Below are positions 35,067-44,781 of a stretch of 64,000 nt of DNA, one piece after another; within the stretch, counting starts at the first letter, position 1; each line of letters begins with the position of its first letter. The notes under the pieces are model-generated. The model saw nothing but the letters and a program-made list of their open reading frames with translations, was not told the origin of the DNA and made no database searches. The stretch lies in contig NZ_CP011270.1 in the NCBI RefSeq assembly GCF_001610835.1, forward strand, positions 8,121,256 to 8,185,255. The letters are read 5' to 3'. Position numbers and translations under genes: made by a program. This stretch comes from Planctomyces sp. SH-PL14 (GTDB taxonomy: Bacteria; Planctomycetota; Planctomycetia; Planctomycetales; Planctomycetaceae).

Positions 35067-35279
35067 TCTTGTTCCTCAATAGTTGGACGGCACGCCCCTG
35101 GCGAGGCGGGGACCTGTTGGTCTTTCCGCGGAGCGGCGTGCGCCAGCGCTCCGCACGGCGCCAGACTAATCAACATTCGTTCAAATTTCACGCGCGCTTG
35201 CCGGCGGCTTGCGCGGGGCCGATCTCCGCCCTCTGAGTGGGCTTCGGCGAAGAGTGGTCGGTGAAGGGAGCTCGGTCGC

Positions 35280-35618
35280 GAACCGCGTCCCAGCCGGCAC
35301 GGCTCCCATAGCTCAAGCCCAACGTGCTACGGCCATTGGGGGCAAGGGGGCCTCGCCCCCTTGCCGCCGGAGGCACTTCCATGAGGAACCGTGGAAAACA
35401 ACGGACGTTCCCTTTGTGGTACCAGCGTTGAGGACTCCCCCACACCACACCGCTCGCTTCGCAATCCCCGCGGGTTGGTGAGGGGCATACGGCACGTTGT
35501 TCGCGCTCGGACACGCACTCCTTCCGACCGTGTCCGACGAGGCGGCCTCCGGCGGGCAAAGGGCTAAGAAAACAGCACGGGCCCCTCCGCACTCCCCACC
35601 AGGGTCCCCCTGGACGCG
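35280..35618 (-). repeat. Interspersed repeat A, copy 6
   Basis: A reverse, full-length copy in the 752-bp gap between the divergent oxidoreductase and Uma2-type genes. Its left hairpin has the long-loop form (read in element orientation, GGGGCCC, GTGCTGTTTTCTTA, GCCC). The rest of the gap (35067-35279 and 35619-35818) holds no feature I can name. Confidence 0.85.
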
Positions 35619-35818
35619 GTAGTCGGCGGGGCGCGACCCGCCGAACGGTGAATGCATCCCCTCCCGGATCGCCGCCGATCCATGCTTTGCCGCGGTCCCC
35701 CCATTCGGTAAGGTGACGGTCGGGTTACGCTGAGGAGGGACCGGCTGCGGTTCTTTCCAGCGGGAGCGGGCCGCGTGGCCGTTCCTGAGATACGGCGGAT
35801 TCAGTCGGAAAGACTCGG

Positions 35819-36469
35819 ATGGCGGGCGAACCTCTGACCACCGGCACTGTGTTCGACGTCAGGGCCTCCGAGAGGACCCGCCCGGCCTCGGCCCGGATCA
35901 CGATGCCGGTCAGCGAGTTTCAGGACGCCGCTCTCTACGGCGAGGACGTCCGGTACGAGGTCTTCAACGACCTCGTCGTCCTCTGTCCGGCGACCTCCCC
36001 GGCGGAGCGAGGACCGAACGGAGAGCTGGAGTACCTGCTCCGCGCCTACCGGGATCGCCATCCGCTCGGAGGAATCCTCGACGATACGCTGGCCGACCAG
36101 GAACTCGTCACCCCCGCCGGGCTCCGGCGGCCGGATCGGGTGATCTGGACCGAGCTCGGGCGGACGCCGCAGATCGAGTTCGATCCCCCGTCCATCGTCG
36201 TCGAGTTCGTCTCCATCACGACGGTCGACCGGCGGAGAGAGTTCGAGACGAAGCGCAACGAGTACGGGCAGCTCGGCGTTGCGGAGTACTGGATCCTCGA
36301 CCGCTTCCGGCGGATGATGGTCGTCTGCCGGGGGGACGTCGTCGCGGCGGTCGTTCCGGAAGACGGAACCTACGAGACGCCGCTCCTGCCGGGGTTCTCC
36401 TTGCCGTTTCGGGATCTCCTGAAGTACGCCGACCGGTACGATCCCCCGGCGTCCCCCGATCCCGCCTGA
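35819..36469 (+). CDS. Uma2 family (DUF820) nuclease-like protein
   Basis: A 216-residue protein with the Uma2/DUF820 pattern. The PD-(D/E)xK core is visible: RRPDRVIWTEL with an Asp, SIVVEFVSITT with the Glu, and FETKRNEYGQLGVAEYWILD with the Lys. These are restriction-endonuclease-fold proteins, multicopy in cyanobacteria and planctomycetes, with no established target. It stands alone. Confidence 0.87.
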   Translation: MAGEPLTTGTVFDVRASERTRPASARITMPVSEFQDAALYGEDVRYEVFNDLVVLCPATSPAERGPNGELEYLLRAYRDRHPLGGILDDTLADQELVTPAGLRRPDRVIWTELGRTPQIEFDPPSIVVEFVSITTVDRRREFETKRNEYGQLGVAEYWILDRFRRMMVVCRGDVVAAVVPEDGTYETPLLPGFSLPFRDLLKYADRYDPPASPDPA

Positions 36470-36552
36470 TTGGCTTCAGCTCCCTCCCGGGCCCGCTGCC
36501 GAAGATCGCCACACCGTCACGGGCCGCGCCAGGTCCCGGCAACCAAAACGAG

Positions 36553-36586
36553 AACGCCGTGCCTTCCATGGGGAAGACACGGCGTC
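36553..36586 (-). terminator. Terminator hairpin of the porin gene
   Basis: AACGCCGTGCCTTCC and GGGAAGACACGGCGT pair over about 13 bp around an ATG loop, 27 bp past the porin stop codon. On the minus strand it is followed by C/T-rich sequence (TCTCGTTTTGGTT). It may also serve the convergent Uma2 gene. Confidence 0.6.
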
Positions 36587-36612
36587 TGGACTGCACGGAG
36601 AGGAGCCGACGA

Positions 36613-37947
36613 CTAGAAGGTCAGCACCGCGTCGATACCGAAGATGAAGTTGTCGTTGTAGTCGTTCGCGGTCGTGTTGTTGCTGGCGTTGCCGATGGCG
36701 TTGGTGCCGACCGGCAGCGGACCCTGCGAGAACGCGCCCGGAGCGACCGATCCCGGAACCCAGTTGTACCGGACTTCCGGACGGATCGTCAGGTTCTTGA
36801 TCGGCTTGTAGTTCACGCCGAGGGCCATTTCATTGATGGACTCGCCGTTGCACTTCCACCATTCGAGGCGGCCACCGAGCTTCCACTTGTCGTTGACGGT
36901 GTAGAAGAGGTACTGGTTGATGCCGACCGCGTCATACCCGCCGAACGGAGCGTTGAACTGCGCGTTGATGGACTTGTCCATCGTGTCGTAGTCCGTCTGG
37001 AGGACGTATTCCCACTTCTCGTTGATCTTGTAGTCGATCACGAGGCTGTGGCTGTAGCCTTCGCCGATCCAGCCCAGGTCGCCCGCGGTGCAGATGTAGG
37101 TCGCGGTGACGCTGTCCGTGACGGCGACCGTCGCACCGCCCAGGAAGCTGCTGCCGCCGAGGTACTGGTCGAATCCCGTATCCCAGCCCAGCGTGTATCC
37201 ACCGTAGAAGGTGACCTTGTCGCTGGCCTTGTAGGTCGCGAGGGCACCGGTGTGGGTGAACGCTTCGCCGAAGTTGAAGGTGTAGGGGATGCTGTAGAAG
37301 AAGTTCCCGGTCGCCGGAACGACCTGGTAGCCGAGCAGCGTGTAGAAGTGACCGACCTTGACCGACAGGTCCTTGTAGGCGACTTCACCGTAGAGCTGGG
37401 GCATCGCCCAGCCGTACTGGCCGTGGTTCCAGGAAGCGTCGAAGTCGAAGCGGCCCGGAGCGTTGCCGAACGACTGGGTGTTGGAGGCGTCCGTGCCGTA
37501 CATCAGGTCGACGCGACCACCGAAGCCCAGGCCTTCGCTTCCGTCGGCCTTCTTCTCAACGTACAGGTTGAGCTGGTGGGCCTGGAACTTGCCGGGGTAC
37601 GTGTTGAACGTGCCGTCGTTCGCGCTGTGGTAGCCGAACTGGGCCCATCCGCCGACGTCCCAGCCCGAGTCTTCCGCGAACAGCTTGTTGCCGAGGTCGA
37701 ATCCGTCGCCGCCGAAGCAGCCGCAGCCGCCCGCGTCGCAGGTTTCGATCGGGCAGCAGGGATCGGGAATGCAAACGTTCGGATCGCACGCTTCCGTCGT
37801 GCACTCGTTGCTGACGAGCTGGATCCCGTCACCAAAGACGGCGTCCGTGTTGATGAATCCGCGGGACTCGCCGGCGACGGCCAGCGAACCCAGTCCCATC
37901 GTGGCGGTGATGGAGCACAGCCACTTCGTCCAAACCGACTTCTTCAT
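36613..37947 (-). CDS. Outer-membrane beta-barrel porin with Cys-rich N-terminus
   Basis: A 444-residue protein with an AGGAGATGG ribosome site and signal peptide (KKSVWTKWLCSITATMGLGS). Residues 45-85 contain eight cysteines in a short stretch (NECTTEACDPNVCIPDPCC, then CDAGGCGCFGG). The rest is an alternating aromatic beta-strand pattern typical of OmpL/BBP2-like barrels (DVGGWAQFGYHS, ARYNWV-type strands) and ends in DAVLTF, with a terminal Phe as in most outer-membrane proteins. It should form a pore. The Cys block may crosslink the barrel to other wall proteins. Confidence 0.87.
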   Translation of the reverse strand: MKKSVWTKWLCSITATMGLGSLAVAGESRGFINTDAVFGDGIQLVSNECTTEACDPNVCIPDPCCPIETCDAGGCGCFGGDGFDLGNKLFAEDSGWDVGGWAQFGYHSANDGTFNTYPGKFQAHQLNLYVEKKADGSEGLGFGGRVDLMYGTDASNTQSFGNAPGRFDFDASWNHGQYGWAMPQLYGEVAYKDLSVKVGHFYTLLGYQVVPATGNFFYSIPYTFNFGEAFTHTGALATYKASDKVTFYGGYTLGWDTGFDQYLGGSSFLGGATVAVTDSVTATYICTAGDLGWIGEGYSHSLVIDYKINEKWEYVLQTDYDTMDKSINAQFNAPFGGYDAVGINQYLFYTVNDKWKLGGRLEWWKCNGESINEMALGVNYKPIKNLTIRPEVRYNWVPGSVAPGAFSQGPLPVGTNAIGNASNNTTANDYNDNFIFGIDAVLTF

Positions 37948-38250
37948 TGTTCCATCTCCTGATGCGGGGGCCGAGAGCGCGGCGTCTCCCCTCCGTGTCT
38001 GGGTCCTCAGCGCATCGCCGGCGCCTGGCAGGGCACCATTCGGGCGGCGTGATGACAGTCCTTGGCAGAGGATTCGACTGTCGGCGGTTCCCCGGTTTCT
38101 GACTTTCCGGTAACGCCTTACAGCTTGCCTAAGCGGATCACCAAAGCGGGTGTTGAGAGGGGATCACCGGCGGGTTCCGCCGATTCCCGTCGCGGCCGGT
38201 GGAGCCGGAGGTCGCACCGCCGCTTCGGAAAACCGAAGCCGCGCGCGAAC
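37948..38250. other. Intergenic region upstream of the porin gene
   Basis: About 300 bp between the porin start and the end of the PTPS gene, both on the minus strand. It should hold the porin promoter. I see no confident -35/-10 pair and no repeat. Confidence 0.35.
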
Positions 38251-38751
38251 TCACTGCGGCGCGGCGAACTTGCGGCTCCAGAAAGCCCATTGGCCGAAGT
38301 TTTCCTCGACCCCGATGCAGATTTCGCTCAAGTCGTGAGGACCGATCTGCTCCAGCAGGCGCTCTCCAATCCATCCGGCCAGGAGTTCGGCCGTCGTCTG
38401 CTCCAGGGGGAGCAGGCGGCACTCTTCGAGGGGAAAGACCCAGCGGCGGTCTCCATAGCGGGCCTCGACTTCGCGGTCGCTCACCGCCAGGGGAATCTGC
38501 GGGTGGCGCGTCGGAAGGAGCATCCGGTGGTCGAGGTCCGCCACGATCCGCTGGAGGGTGTCCCGGAGCGCGACGAAGTCAAAGACGTAGCGATTGACGT
38601 CCAGCGGTCCCGTGACATCCGCCGAGACCCGCCAGTTGTGCCCGTGCAGCCGCTCGCAGAACGAGACGTCCGGCGTGGTGATCGTGACGAAGTGTCCCGC
38701 GCTGAAGACCAGATGATCCTTCGTCACGTGGACGCGGTAAGAGTCGGCCAT
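38251..38751 (-). CDS. 6-pyruvoyl-tetrahydropterin synthase/QueD family protein
   Basis: A 166-residue pterin enzyme. Zinc ligands are visible as a His in LVFSAGHF near residue 20 and the two in ERLHGHNWRV near 35-37. The catalytic cysteine sits just before them (SFCERLHGHN). Further on, DFVALRDTLQRIVADLDHRM carries an additional active-site Asp/His pair, and IGVEEN supplies the glutamate that binds the pterin. The fold serves in queuosine or tetrahydropterin synthesis; which applies cannot be read here. Confidence 0.87.
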   Translation of the reverse strand: MADSYRVHVTKDHLVFSAGHFVTITTPDVSFCERLHGHNWRVSADVTGPLDVNRYVFDFVALRDTLQRIVADLDHRMLLPTRHPQIPLAVSDREVEARYGDRRWVFPLEECRLLPLEQTTAELLAGWIGERLLEQIGPHDLSEICIGVEENFGQWAFWSRKFAAPQ

Positions 38752-38949
38752 ACTGTCTTCGATGAGGCGGAAGGGAGCTCGCTGACCGAAGTCCGGCCAG
38801 CGTCAGTCGACGCTGCCGGGTGGGGGGGGGCGGATCGCGCTCCCATGAAGAACCGTCCAGGGGAGTGGAGTCGCCGGAGGCATCCGAGGCCGGCCCGGGA
38901 GTGGGTCGGTCCTGCGGCTCAGTATCGCCCCCGTCCGGCGCCAGCGGGC

Positions 38950-40596
38950 CTATCGGCGCGGAGCGATTCCCTTGTTCCGCGGACCGACGGCGACCCCCAT
39001 GCGTCCGGACTTGCTTCCGGAGAACGGGAGCGGTTGGCCATTGCTATCCAGAGATCCGTCGTCGATGCCGACTTCAAACGCCTGGAGCACGACGTCGATC
39101 GGATTCAGCAGTGTCAGGATCGAGCTGCCGGCGAAGAGCAGTCCCACAGGACGATTTCCATCCTGGTACACGACCAGCGATCCCGAGTCGCCCGGCCCGC
39201 CGAATATGCCGCTGGTCACTCGATTCACCTGGATGCAACGATCGAAGTAGGTGGGGCCCAACTGCCCGTCAATCACGGCCTTCACGTTGAGGGCGTCAAT
39301 CTGCCCGCGGGTGAAGAACGTGGTCCGGCCCATTTTCTGAATTCTCGCGCCGATCTGTGGCTGCCGGACAATCTCGCGGGACGGGATCCCGTAGGCACCG
39401 GTCGGGGTCTGGTAGTCGACGTTCTGCGGCGTGGTGATTCCGATGGCGGCATCGACGTAGTTGTACGGCGAATCGGCCGTGGTGTTGAACACGAACAGAT
39501 AAGCGACGTATTGCGTCAGATTCGCGATGTTTGTCGTCGCTGTTATGTCGCAATTGACCACGTCGAATGTGCCGGGCTGGCAAAGGATGTCACCGATCAC
39601 TGCGGCGTTCTCACCGGCGTAGACGTGGTTATTGCTCAAGGCGTAGACCGCCCCGGCGCGATCCACCACGCGACATCCAAGGGTTCCGCTGGCGCACGGC
39701 TCCTCCTCATTGGTCGTGGAGACTCCGATCGGAACCGGAATCGGATAGCGGGACCGGGCCTGACCCACGCTCCCCGTCGGGGCGGCCAGGGTCTTGGTTC
39801 CCCCGCCTGCCTTGACTCCGGTTTTGCCCGCGGGGCTGGGAGCGGCGAGGGCCGTGCCCGATGGGCCACCGTTCATGAACGTGAACTCACCGGCGACCGC
39901 GACTTCGACCGGAACTCCCTCGTAATTGCTTGGGAAGTTTCGAGCGGTTCCACGACGATGAGCGGAAATCTTGATCGTGAGTTCGCCGCGGTCGTTCTCA
40001 CCCAACCCGACCGATCCGATCCCTTCCTTCGTGCGGATGAGCTCGTCCGCGATGCGGTCCTGAATGGAGAGGGCCCGGTCGAATTCCGCCCGGTCATACT
40101 TCTTTCCCGCCACCTGTTCGTCGACCGGCGTTTTCGACTCGACGTGCTCCTCGGAGAGCCGGACGACCCGCAGCGGAACCTCGAACTGAGCGCGGTCGGC
40201 GTCCGTAATCTTCTCGGCTGTCTTGAGATAGAGCTTGCGGCGGCGGGAGGTCTGGTTCGGCGGCAGGGCTTCGTTGAGGTCGACGAGGCCGTAATACTGC
40301 CGGCCGTCCTTCAGCGTGTCGGTATACCAGTCGAAGACGAACTCCGTCTGCTTCCCGGAGTCGAAGGTGACCGCGATCGGGCCGGTCAGGTTGGTCTTCG
40401 ATGTATTGGTCAGCGTGACGAACACTTCGTGGGTCGTGTCGTCCGGAGAGCGGAGCCCCTCCGAGAACTCGATCCGCACCTGCTTGCTGATGTCGATCGC
40501 CTCGGGTTTTTCCTGGGCTTTCGGAGGAGCGCCCTGCGCCACGCCGATCAGGAGCGCTAGGACCGACGTACTCCAGAGGCACTGGGAGGAAGCCAT
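38950..40596 (-). CDS. Trypsin-fold serine protease, secreted
   Basis: I start at the ATG at 40596, which places a signal peptide first (CLWSTSVLALLIGVAQGAP); an ATG at 40626 would add ten residues. The N-terminal 200 residues are a beta-rich accessory region. The C-terminal half carries a chymotrypsin-like triad: YALSNNHVYAGE (His), YVDAAIGITT (Asp) and GIFGGPGDSGSLVVYQDG (Ser). The spacing resembles small trypsin-like domains of the type that process or tether surface proteins. It is divergent from the kinase at 40885. Confidence 0.78.
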   Translation of the reverse strand: MASSQCLWSTSVLALLIGVAQGAPPKAQEKPEAIDISKQVRIEFSEGLRSPDDTTHEVFVTLTNTSKTNLTGPIAVTFDSGKQTEFVFDWYTDTLKDGRQYYGLVDLNEALPPNQTSRRRKLYLKTAEKITDADRAQFEVPLRVVRLSEEHVESKTPVDEQVAGKKYDRAEFDRALSIQDRIADELIRTKEGIGSVGLGENDRGELTIKISAHRRGTARNFPSNYEGVPVEVAVAGEFTFMNGGPSGTALAAPSPAGKTGVKAGGGTKTLAAPTGSVGQARSRYPIPVPIGVSTTNEEEPCASGTLGCRVVDRAGAVYALSNNHVYAGENAAVIGDILCQPGTFDVVNCDITATTNIANLTQYVAYLFVFNTTADSPYNYVDAAIGITTPQNVDYQTPTGAYGIPSREIVRQPQIGARIQKMGRTTFFTRGQIDALNVKAVIDGQLGPTYFDRCIQVNRVTSGIFGGPGDSGSLVVYQDGNRPVGLLFAGSSILTLLNPIDVVLQAFEVGIDDGSLDSNGQPLPFSGSKSGRMGVAVGPRNKGIAPRR

Positions 40597-40884
40597 GGAC
40601 GAGAGCTCCGCGAAAGAAACGCGCATGAGGCCAAATACGACTATCGACCACGGTAGTCCCGCTCTGGAACGTGGTCAAGAACCTTCCGTCCAAAAGAGTT
40701 GTGGCGACTTTGCCGGCCCGGGCCCGCGGGGTTTCTACCGGAATTCCCGCCAATCTTTCGGCTGGCGAAAGATTGCGCGAACCGAAACCGCCGGGGAATT
40801 CGTCTCCCTCCCCTCCTTCGGAAGAGGTATCATTCGCAACCAGCCTTCAAACAGGCGGGTATCTGCGGGCGGCTTACAATCTGG

Positions 40885-42021
40885 ATGAAAATGGAGAACG
40901 ACCTTTCGAGCGTCGACCCGACGGCGGCGTTCGACGAGTCTGCGGCCATCCTCAAAGGGGAGGAGGGGGGCGCGGCCGGCGAACTGATGGATCGGTTCCA
41001 GGCGGTGACTTCGGCGAACGAGGTCCGGTGGGAGATCCGTTACCGCCTCATCCGGCGACTCGGAGCGGGTGGTCAGGGGGTCGTGTTTCTCGCGGACCGC
41101 CGCGGCGCCTTCGGAACGACGTTCCGTCTTGCCCTGAAGTTCTTTCGGCCGGACGGATACTCGAGCGTCACTGCTTACAACTCCGAAATGGCGCGTCTCG
41201 CCCGCGTGGCGACGACGCTTGCCCGGATCCAGCAGGACCATCTCCTCGACCTCTACAACGTCATTGAGCTCGACGGCCTGCACGTTCTCACGATGGAGTG
41301 GGTTGACGGCTACGGGCTCCGCGAACTGCTGAAGCCGCGGACCCTGGACCTGGTGCGGGCGACGATGCGCCCGGATCGGTGGGATCACGTGAACGACGTC
41401 GTCGTCACGAAGTCCGCGGAGCAGCTCCGGCTGAAGCCCGGCGTCGCCACGGCGATTCTCCGGGAGTGCCTGTCGGGCGTGGCCGCCCTGCACCGGACCG
41501 GAATCGTGCATGCGGACCTGAAGCCGTCGAACCTGATGATCAAGCGGACGGGAAACTGCAAGGTGATCGACTTCGGGTCGGCCTTCCTCGTCGGGCAGCC
41601 AGCCTTCCGCTCGACCTGGACCCCGCGGTACGCCGCCGTCGAAGTCCTCGAGGGGGCGCCGCACACTCCGCAGGCCGACCTGGCCAGCCTGGGGTACATG
41701 CTGTTCGAGATGCTGTCCGGGCAGTATCCCTTTGTCGACCTGATGGGGCCTGATCTCATTGAGGCGAAGCGGCGGCTTCCCCAGCGGCTCCGAGAGTTCC
41801 TGCCGGCGGAAGTCGCCCGGAACGAGCGGCTGCTCAATCTCATCCGGCGGCTGATCGCGCCGAATCCGGCCGACCGCTTCTGTTCAGCGGAGGATGCGGA
41901 TCAGTCTCCCGAAGGGGCGGCGGCGTTCGAGCGGGAGCTGGTCCGGGCCAACCTCTCCAGCGACTACGCCAACGAAATCCGGCTGTGGTTGTCCGAGATT
42001 GAGCAGGAGCGGGCCGAGTAG
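40885..42021 (+). CDS. Serine/threonine protein kinase
   Basis: A 378-residue Hanks-type kinase without a membrane helix. The ATG at 40885 is followed by another at 40891. Glycine loop LGAGGQGVVFLA at 59-70, catalytic lysine K85 (FRLALKFF), then HADLKPSN with HAD at 209-211 in place of HRD, and DFG at 229-231. The C-terminal 60 residues after the kinase domain contain a helical tail. HRD to HAD removes the arginine that normally contacts the activation loop, so the kinase is predicted not to need loop phosphorylation. Confidence 0.88.
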   Translation: MKMENDLSSVDPTAAFDESAAILKGEEGGAAGELMDRFQAVTSANEVRWEIRYRLIRRLGAGGQGVVFLADRRGAFGTTFRLALKFFRPDGYSSVTAYNSEMARLARVATTLARIQQDHLLDLYNVIELDGLHVLTMEWVDGYGLRELLKPRTLDLVRATMRPDRWDHVNDVVVTKSAEQLRLKPGVATAILRECLSGVAALHRTGIVHADLKPSNLMIKRTGNCKVIDFGSAFLVGQPAFRSTWTPRYAAVEVLEGAPHTPQADLASLGYMLFEMLSGQYPFVDLMGPDLIEAKRRLPQRLREFLPAEVARNERLLNLIRRLIAPNPADRFCSAEDADQSPEGAAAFERELVRANLSSDYANEIRLWLSEIEQERAE

Positions 42022-42031
42022 CGGTTTATCT

Positions 42032-42363
42032 CGAACCGCATTCTTGCCGGCACGATTCGTTAGCTCAAATCCAATGTTCCACGGCAGCCGGGGTCAAGGG
42101 GCCAAGAAACAACACAGCCCCCCTTGCCGCCGGAGGCGCTTCCATGAGGAACCGTGGGACACAACAGACGTCCGTTTTGTGATACTGGCGTTGAGGACTC
42201 ACCGCTCGCTGCTCAATCCCCGCGGGTTGGTGAGGGGGCATCCGGGACGTTGTCCGCGTTTGGACACTCACTCCTTCAGACATCTCTCGACGGCCAGGCC
42301 TCCGGCGGGCAAGAGGGCGTTGCCCCCTTGCATCCCCCACCAGGGGTGAACCCCTGGACCCCG
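42032..42363 (-). repeat. Interspersed repeat A, copy 7
   Basis: A reverse copy beginning 10 bp after the kinase stop. It differs from the rest in that the long-loop insert (TGTGTTGTTTCTT in element orientation) is in the right hairpin, while its left hairpin has the short AAC loop. Confidence 0.85.
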
Positions 42364-42491
42364 GATGGTCGACGCTCGTAGAGATCTGTACGCCAGTCAT
42401 CGGCGGATGCCGCCGGTCCCTTTTGCTTCAAAAAGCGGTATTGCCTCGGCCCGCAAAATCCTGCCAAAGTGGGCCGACTCGTACACCACGG

Positions 42492-42830
42492 ATGGCCCGC
42501 ATGACGACCCCTTCTCACAATGTCGGTTCAACGGATCTGAGCTCCCTCAAGGCGGAGCTCGAAGCGGCGATCCCGGACGACTGGAACCAGGCCCGGCTCC
42601 AGGTCGTCATGCACTACGAGGAAGGAAGCGTGGGGACCAGCCACCTTCTGAGCCCTCCCGATGATCCCGACGGGTTCATCGACATCCCCGGCGACGTCTT
42701 TCACATCACGACCCGCATCGAACGGACTGCCCGCGCCGCCGGGCAACCCTGGCGGGAAATGACCGTCGACGCCCTCCGTAGTCCGGCGGGATGGGAATTC
42801 GCCGTCCGGTTCGTCAACAAGGCCGCCTGA
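42492..42830 (+). CDS. Small soluble hypothetical protein
   Basis: A 112-residue protein from the ATG at 42492, with a second ATG at 42501. It reads as a compact alpha/beta protein: SSLKAELEAAIPDDWNQARL, then VMHYEEGSVGTSHLL and AGWEFAVRFVNKA at the end. No family is recognised. It lies between repeat copy 7 and the convergent deacetylase gene. Confidence 0.7.
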   Translation: MARMTTPSHNVGSTDLSSLKAELEAAIPDDWNQARLQVVMHYEEGSVGTSHLLSPPDDPDGFIDIPGDVFHITTRIERTARAAGQPWREMTVDALRSPAGWEFAVRFVNKAA

Positions 42831-42836
42831 ACAGCG

Positions 42837-43571
42837 TCAGCTCACCACGTGCAGCGTCTTCAGCACATCGCTTGAGAGCAGGGGCTTCGGGGAGATCAGC
42901 ATCTCTCCCGCCAGCGTCCCGCAGATCCCCCCCAGCGTCAGGGCCTGTGCCTCGATCACCCGCAGCACGCGGGTTTTGTCGAGGCCAAACTGGGATTTGT
43001 AGGCCCGGATCGCATCGAGCTTCGCCTCAAGCGTCTCGGTGATGTCGGCCACAAACGCGCCGGCTGTGTCCATCAGATGTCGCTGGTCAAAGCCGAGCGG
43101 ATACCACACCTGCCGGGGGACCGTGTGGACCGGCAGGCCGCCGAACTCGTGGTCCCATTTCGTCAGTCGGGCGTAGAAGACCGCCGCGTCCGTGATCTGC
43201 ATCGCCTGCCAGTGGTCGGGCGAGGCCATTGGAGTCTTGCCGGCAATCCCCATCACCAGCCGCGGCTTATGGCGGCGGATGACCTTGGCCAGCTCGACCC
43301 GGGCTTCGTAACTGTCGAAGAGGCGGCGGTTCGGGAGCGTCAGGATCTCGCGGGTGTGGACCCCCAGGATGCGAGCTGCTTCCATCGCCTCTTCGGTCCG
43401 TTGCTCGGGGCCGGAGGAGAGGGGGGTCGGCTCGCCGTCGGTCAGGTCGACGATCCCGACGCGGTAGCCCGCTTTGGCCATGCGGGCCAGCGTCCCGCCG
43501 ATCGCGACTTCCACATCATCCGGATGAGCCCCGACTGCCAGGACGTCGAGCGCCGAATCTGACTCTGCCAA
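42837..43571 (-). CDS. PIG-L/LmbE family deacetylase (BshB1-like)
   Basis: A 244-residue zinc deacetylase starting at a TTG. The metal-binding signature [16 protein letters not shown] is near the N-terminus, and [20 protein letters not shown] carries the distal His. The length and the [14 protein letters not shown] segment resemble the N-acetylglucosaminyl-malate deacetylase of bacillithiol synthesis. No other bacillithiol genes are present, so the substrate is inferred. It overlaps nothing and is divergent from the nitrilase-family gene. Confidence 0.82.
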   Translation of the reverse strand: MAESDSALDVLAVGAHPDDVEVAIGGTLARMAKAGYRVGIVDLTDGEPTPLSSGPEQRTEEAMEAARILGVHTREILTLPNRRLFDSYEARVELAKVIRRHKPRLVMGIAGKTPMASPDHWQAMQITDAAVFYARLTKWDHEFGGLPVHTVPRQVWYPLGFDQRHLMDTAGAFVADITETLEAKLDAIRAYKSQFGLDKTRVLRVIEAQALTLGGICGTLAGEMLISPKPLLSSDVLKTLHVVS

Positions 43572-43734
43572 CTCCGCACCTGCATTACGACTTCCGATCT
43601 CAGGCCACTACAGTAACAGAACCGGTGGCGACTTCGAATTGCCCCTGTCCCCGCCCTTCCCGTCCGATTGCCCAAGAGGGCCGGGACAAACGCGAAGCAG
43701 TTGCGAGCACGATGCCGGGAGAAAGCCAACCCTC

Positions 43735-44724
43735 ATGCCGATGACTCCCCCCGAGACTCCGTCGATCCGGATCGCCGCGGTCCAGTTTGAACCCCGCGAT
43801 GGCGACAAGGGGTTCAACCTGGAGCGGATCGAAGCGCTGGCGGGCCGGGCGGCGCGGGAGGGGGCGCGGGTCGTCTCGTTTCATGAGTGCTCGATCTCCG
43901 GCTACTCCTTCGTGCAGACGTTCGACAAGCAGCAGATGCTCGACCTCGCCGAGGAGATTCCGGACGGTTCGGCGACGCGGGAGCTGATCCGGATCGCGGG
44001 CCGGCACAACATTGTGGTCCTGGCCGGCCTGTTCGAGCGCGAGGGGGACGAGGTTTTCAATTCCTACGTCTGCGTCGACGGGAACGGCCTGGTCGCCCGG
44101 CACCGCAAGCTGCACACGTTCGTCAATCCGCACCTGACGCCGGGAAGCGCCTTCACGGTCTTCGACATCGACGGCTGGAAGTGCGGAATTCTGATCTGCT
44201 ACGACAACAATCTCCCGGAGGACGTCCGCTGCACCGCTCTGCTGGGGGCGGAGGTCATCTTCATGCCGCACGTGACCGGCTGCCTCCCCTCGGTGATGCC
44301 CGGCCGGGGCGTCGTCGATCCGGCGCTCTGGGAGCGGCGCGCGACCGATCCGGTCCCACTACGGATGGAACTGAACGGTCCCAAGGGACGGGGGTGGCTC
44401 ATGCGGTGGCTCCCCGCGCGGGCGTGGGAAAACGGCATCTATGCCGTGTTCACGAACCCGATCGGGATGGAGCATGGTCAGGTGCGGAACGGAAATGCGA
44501 TGATCCTTGACCCGTTCGGCGAAGTGCAGACGGAGTGTCACGCGCTCGGCGACGATCTGTGCATCGGCCTCTGCACGCGGGAGAAGCTCGCTCTGTCTTC
44601 CGGCCGGCGGTACCTGCGGGCCCGGCGTCCGGAGCTCTATGGTCCGCTGACCGCGGCTTCCGACCAGCCACCGGTCACGGAGCCGGGATGGAGACTGGCC
44701 TACCGCGACAGAACCTCCTCGTAA
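43735..44724 (+). CDS. Carbon-nitrogen hydrolase (nitrilase family)
   Basis: A 329-residue protein from the ATG at 43735. The catalytic triad is clear: Glu in VVSFHECSISGYSF, Lys in LVARHRKLHTF and Cys in CGILICYDNNLPED. The family includes amidases, ureidopropionase and N-carbamoyl hydrolases; an unusually long loop (PSVMPGRGVVDPALWERRAT) follows the catalytic cysteine strand. Substrate unknown. It may be transcribed with tatD, 57 bp downstream. Confidence 0.87.
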   Translation: MPMTPPETPSIRIAAVQFEPRDGDKGFNLERIEALAGRAAREGARVVSFHECSISGYSFVQTFDKQQMLDLAEEIPDGSATRELIRIAGRHNIVVLAGLFEREGDEVFNSYVCVDGNGLVARHRKLHTFVNPHLTPGSAFTVFDIDGWKCGILICYDNNLPEDVRCTALLGAEVIFMPHVTGCLPSVMPGRGVVDPALWERRATDPVPLRMELNGPKGRGWLMRWLPARAWENGIYAVFTNPIGMEHGQVRNGNAMILDPFGEVQTECHALGDDLCIGLCTREKLALSSGRRYLRARRPELYGPLTAASDQPPVTEPGWRLAYRDRTSS

Positions 44725-44781
44725 GGGGAGCGGTCGAACGATGGCCGCCGTCACACGTCGATTTTGTTTTGGAATGAACGA

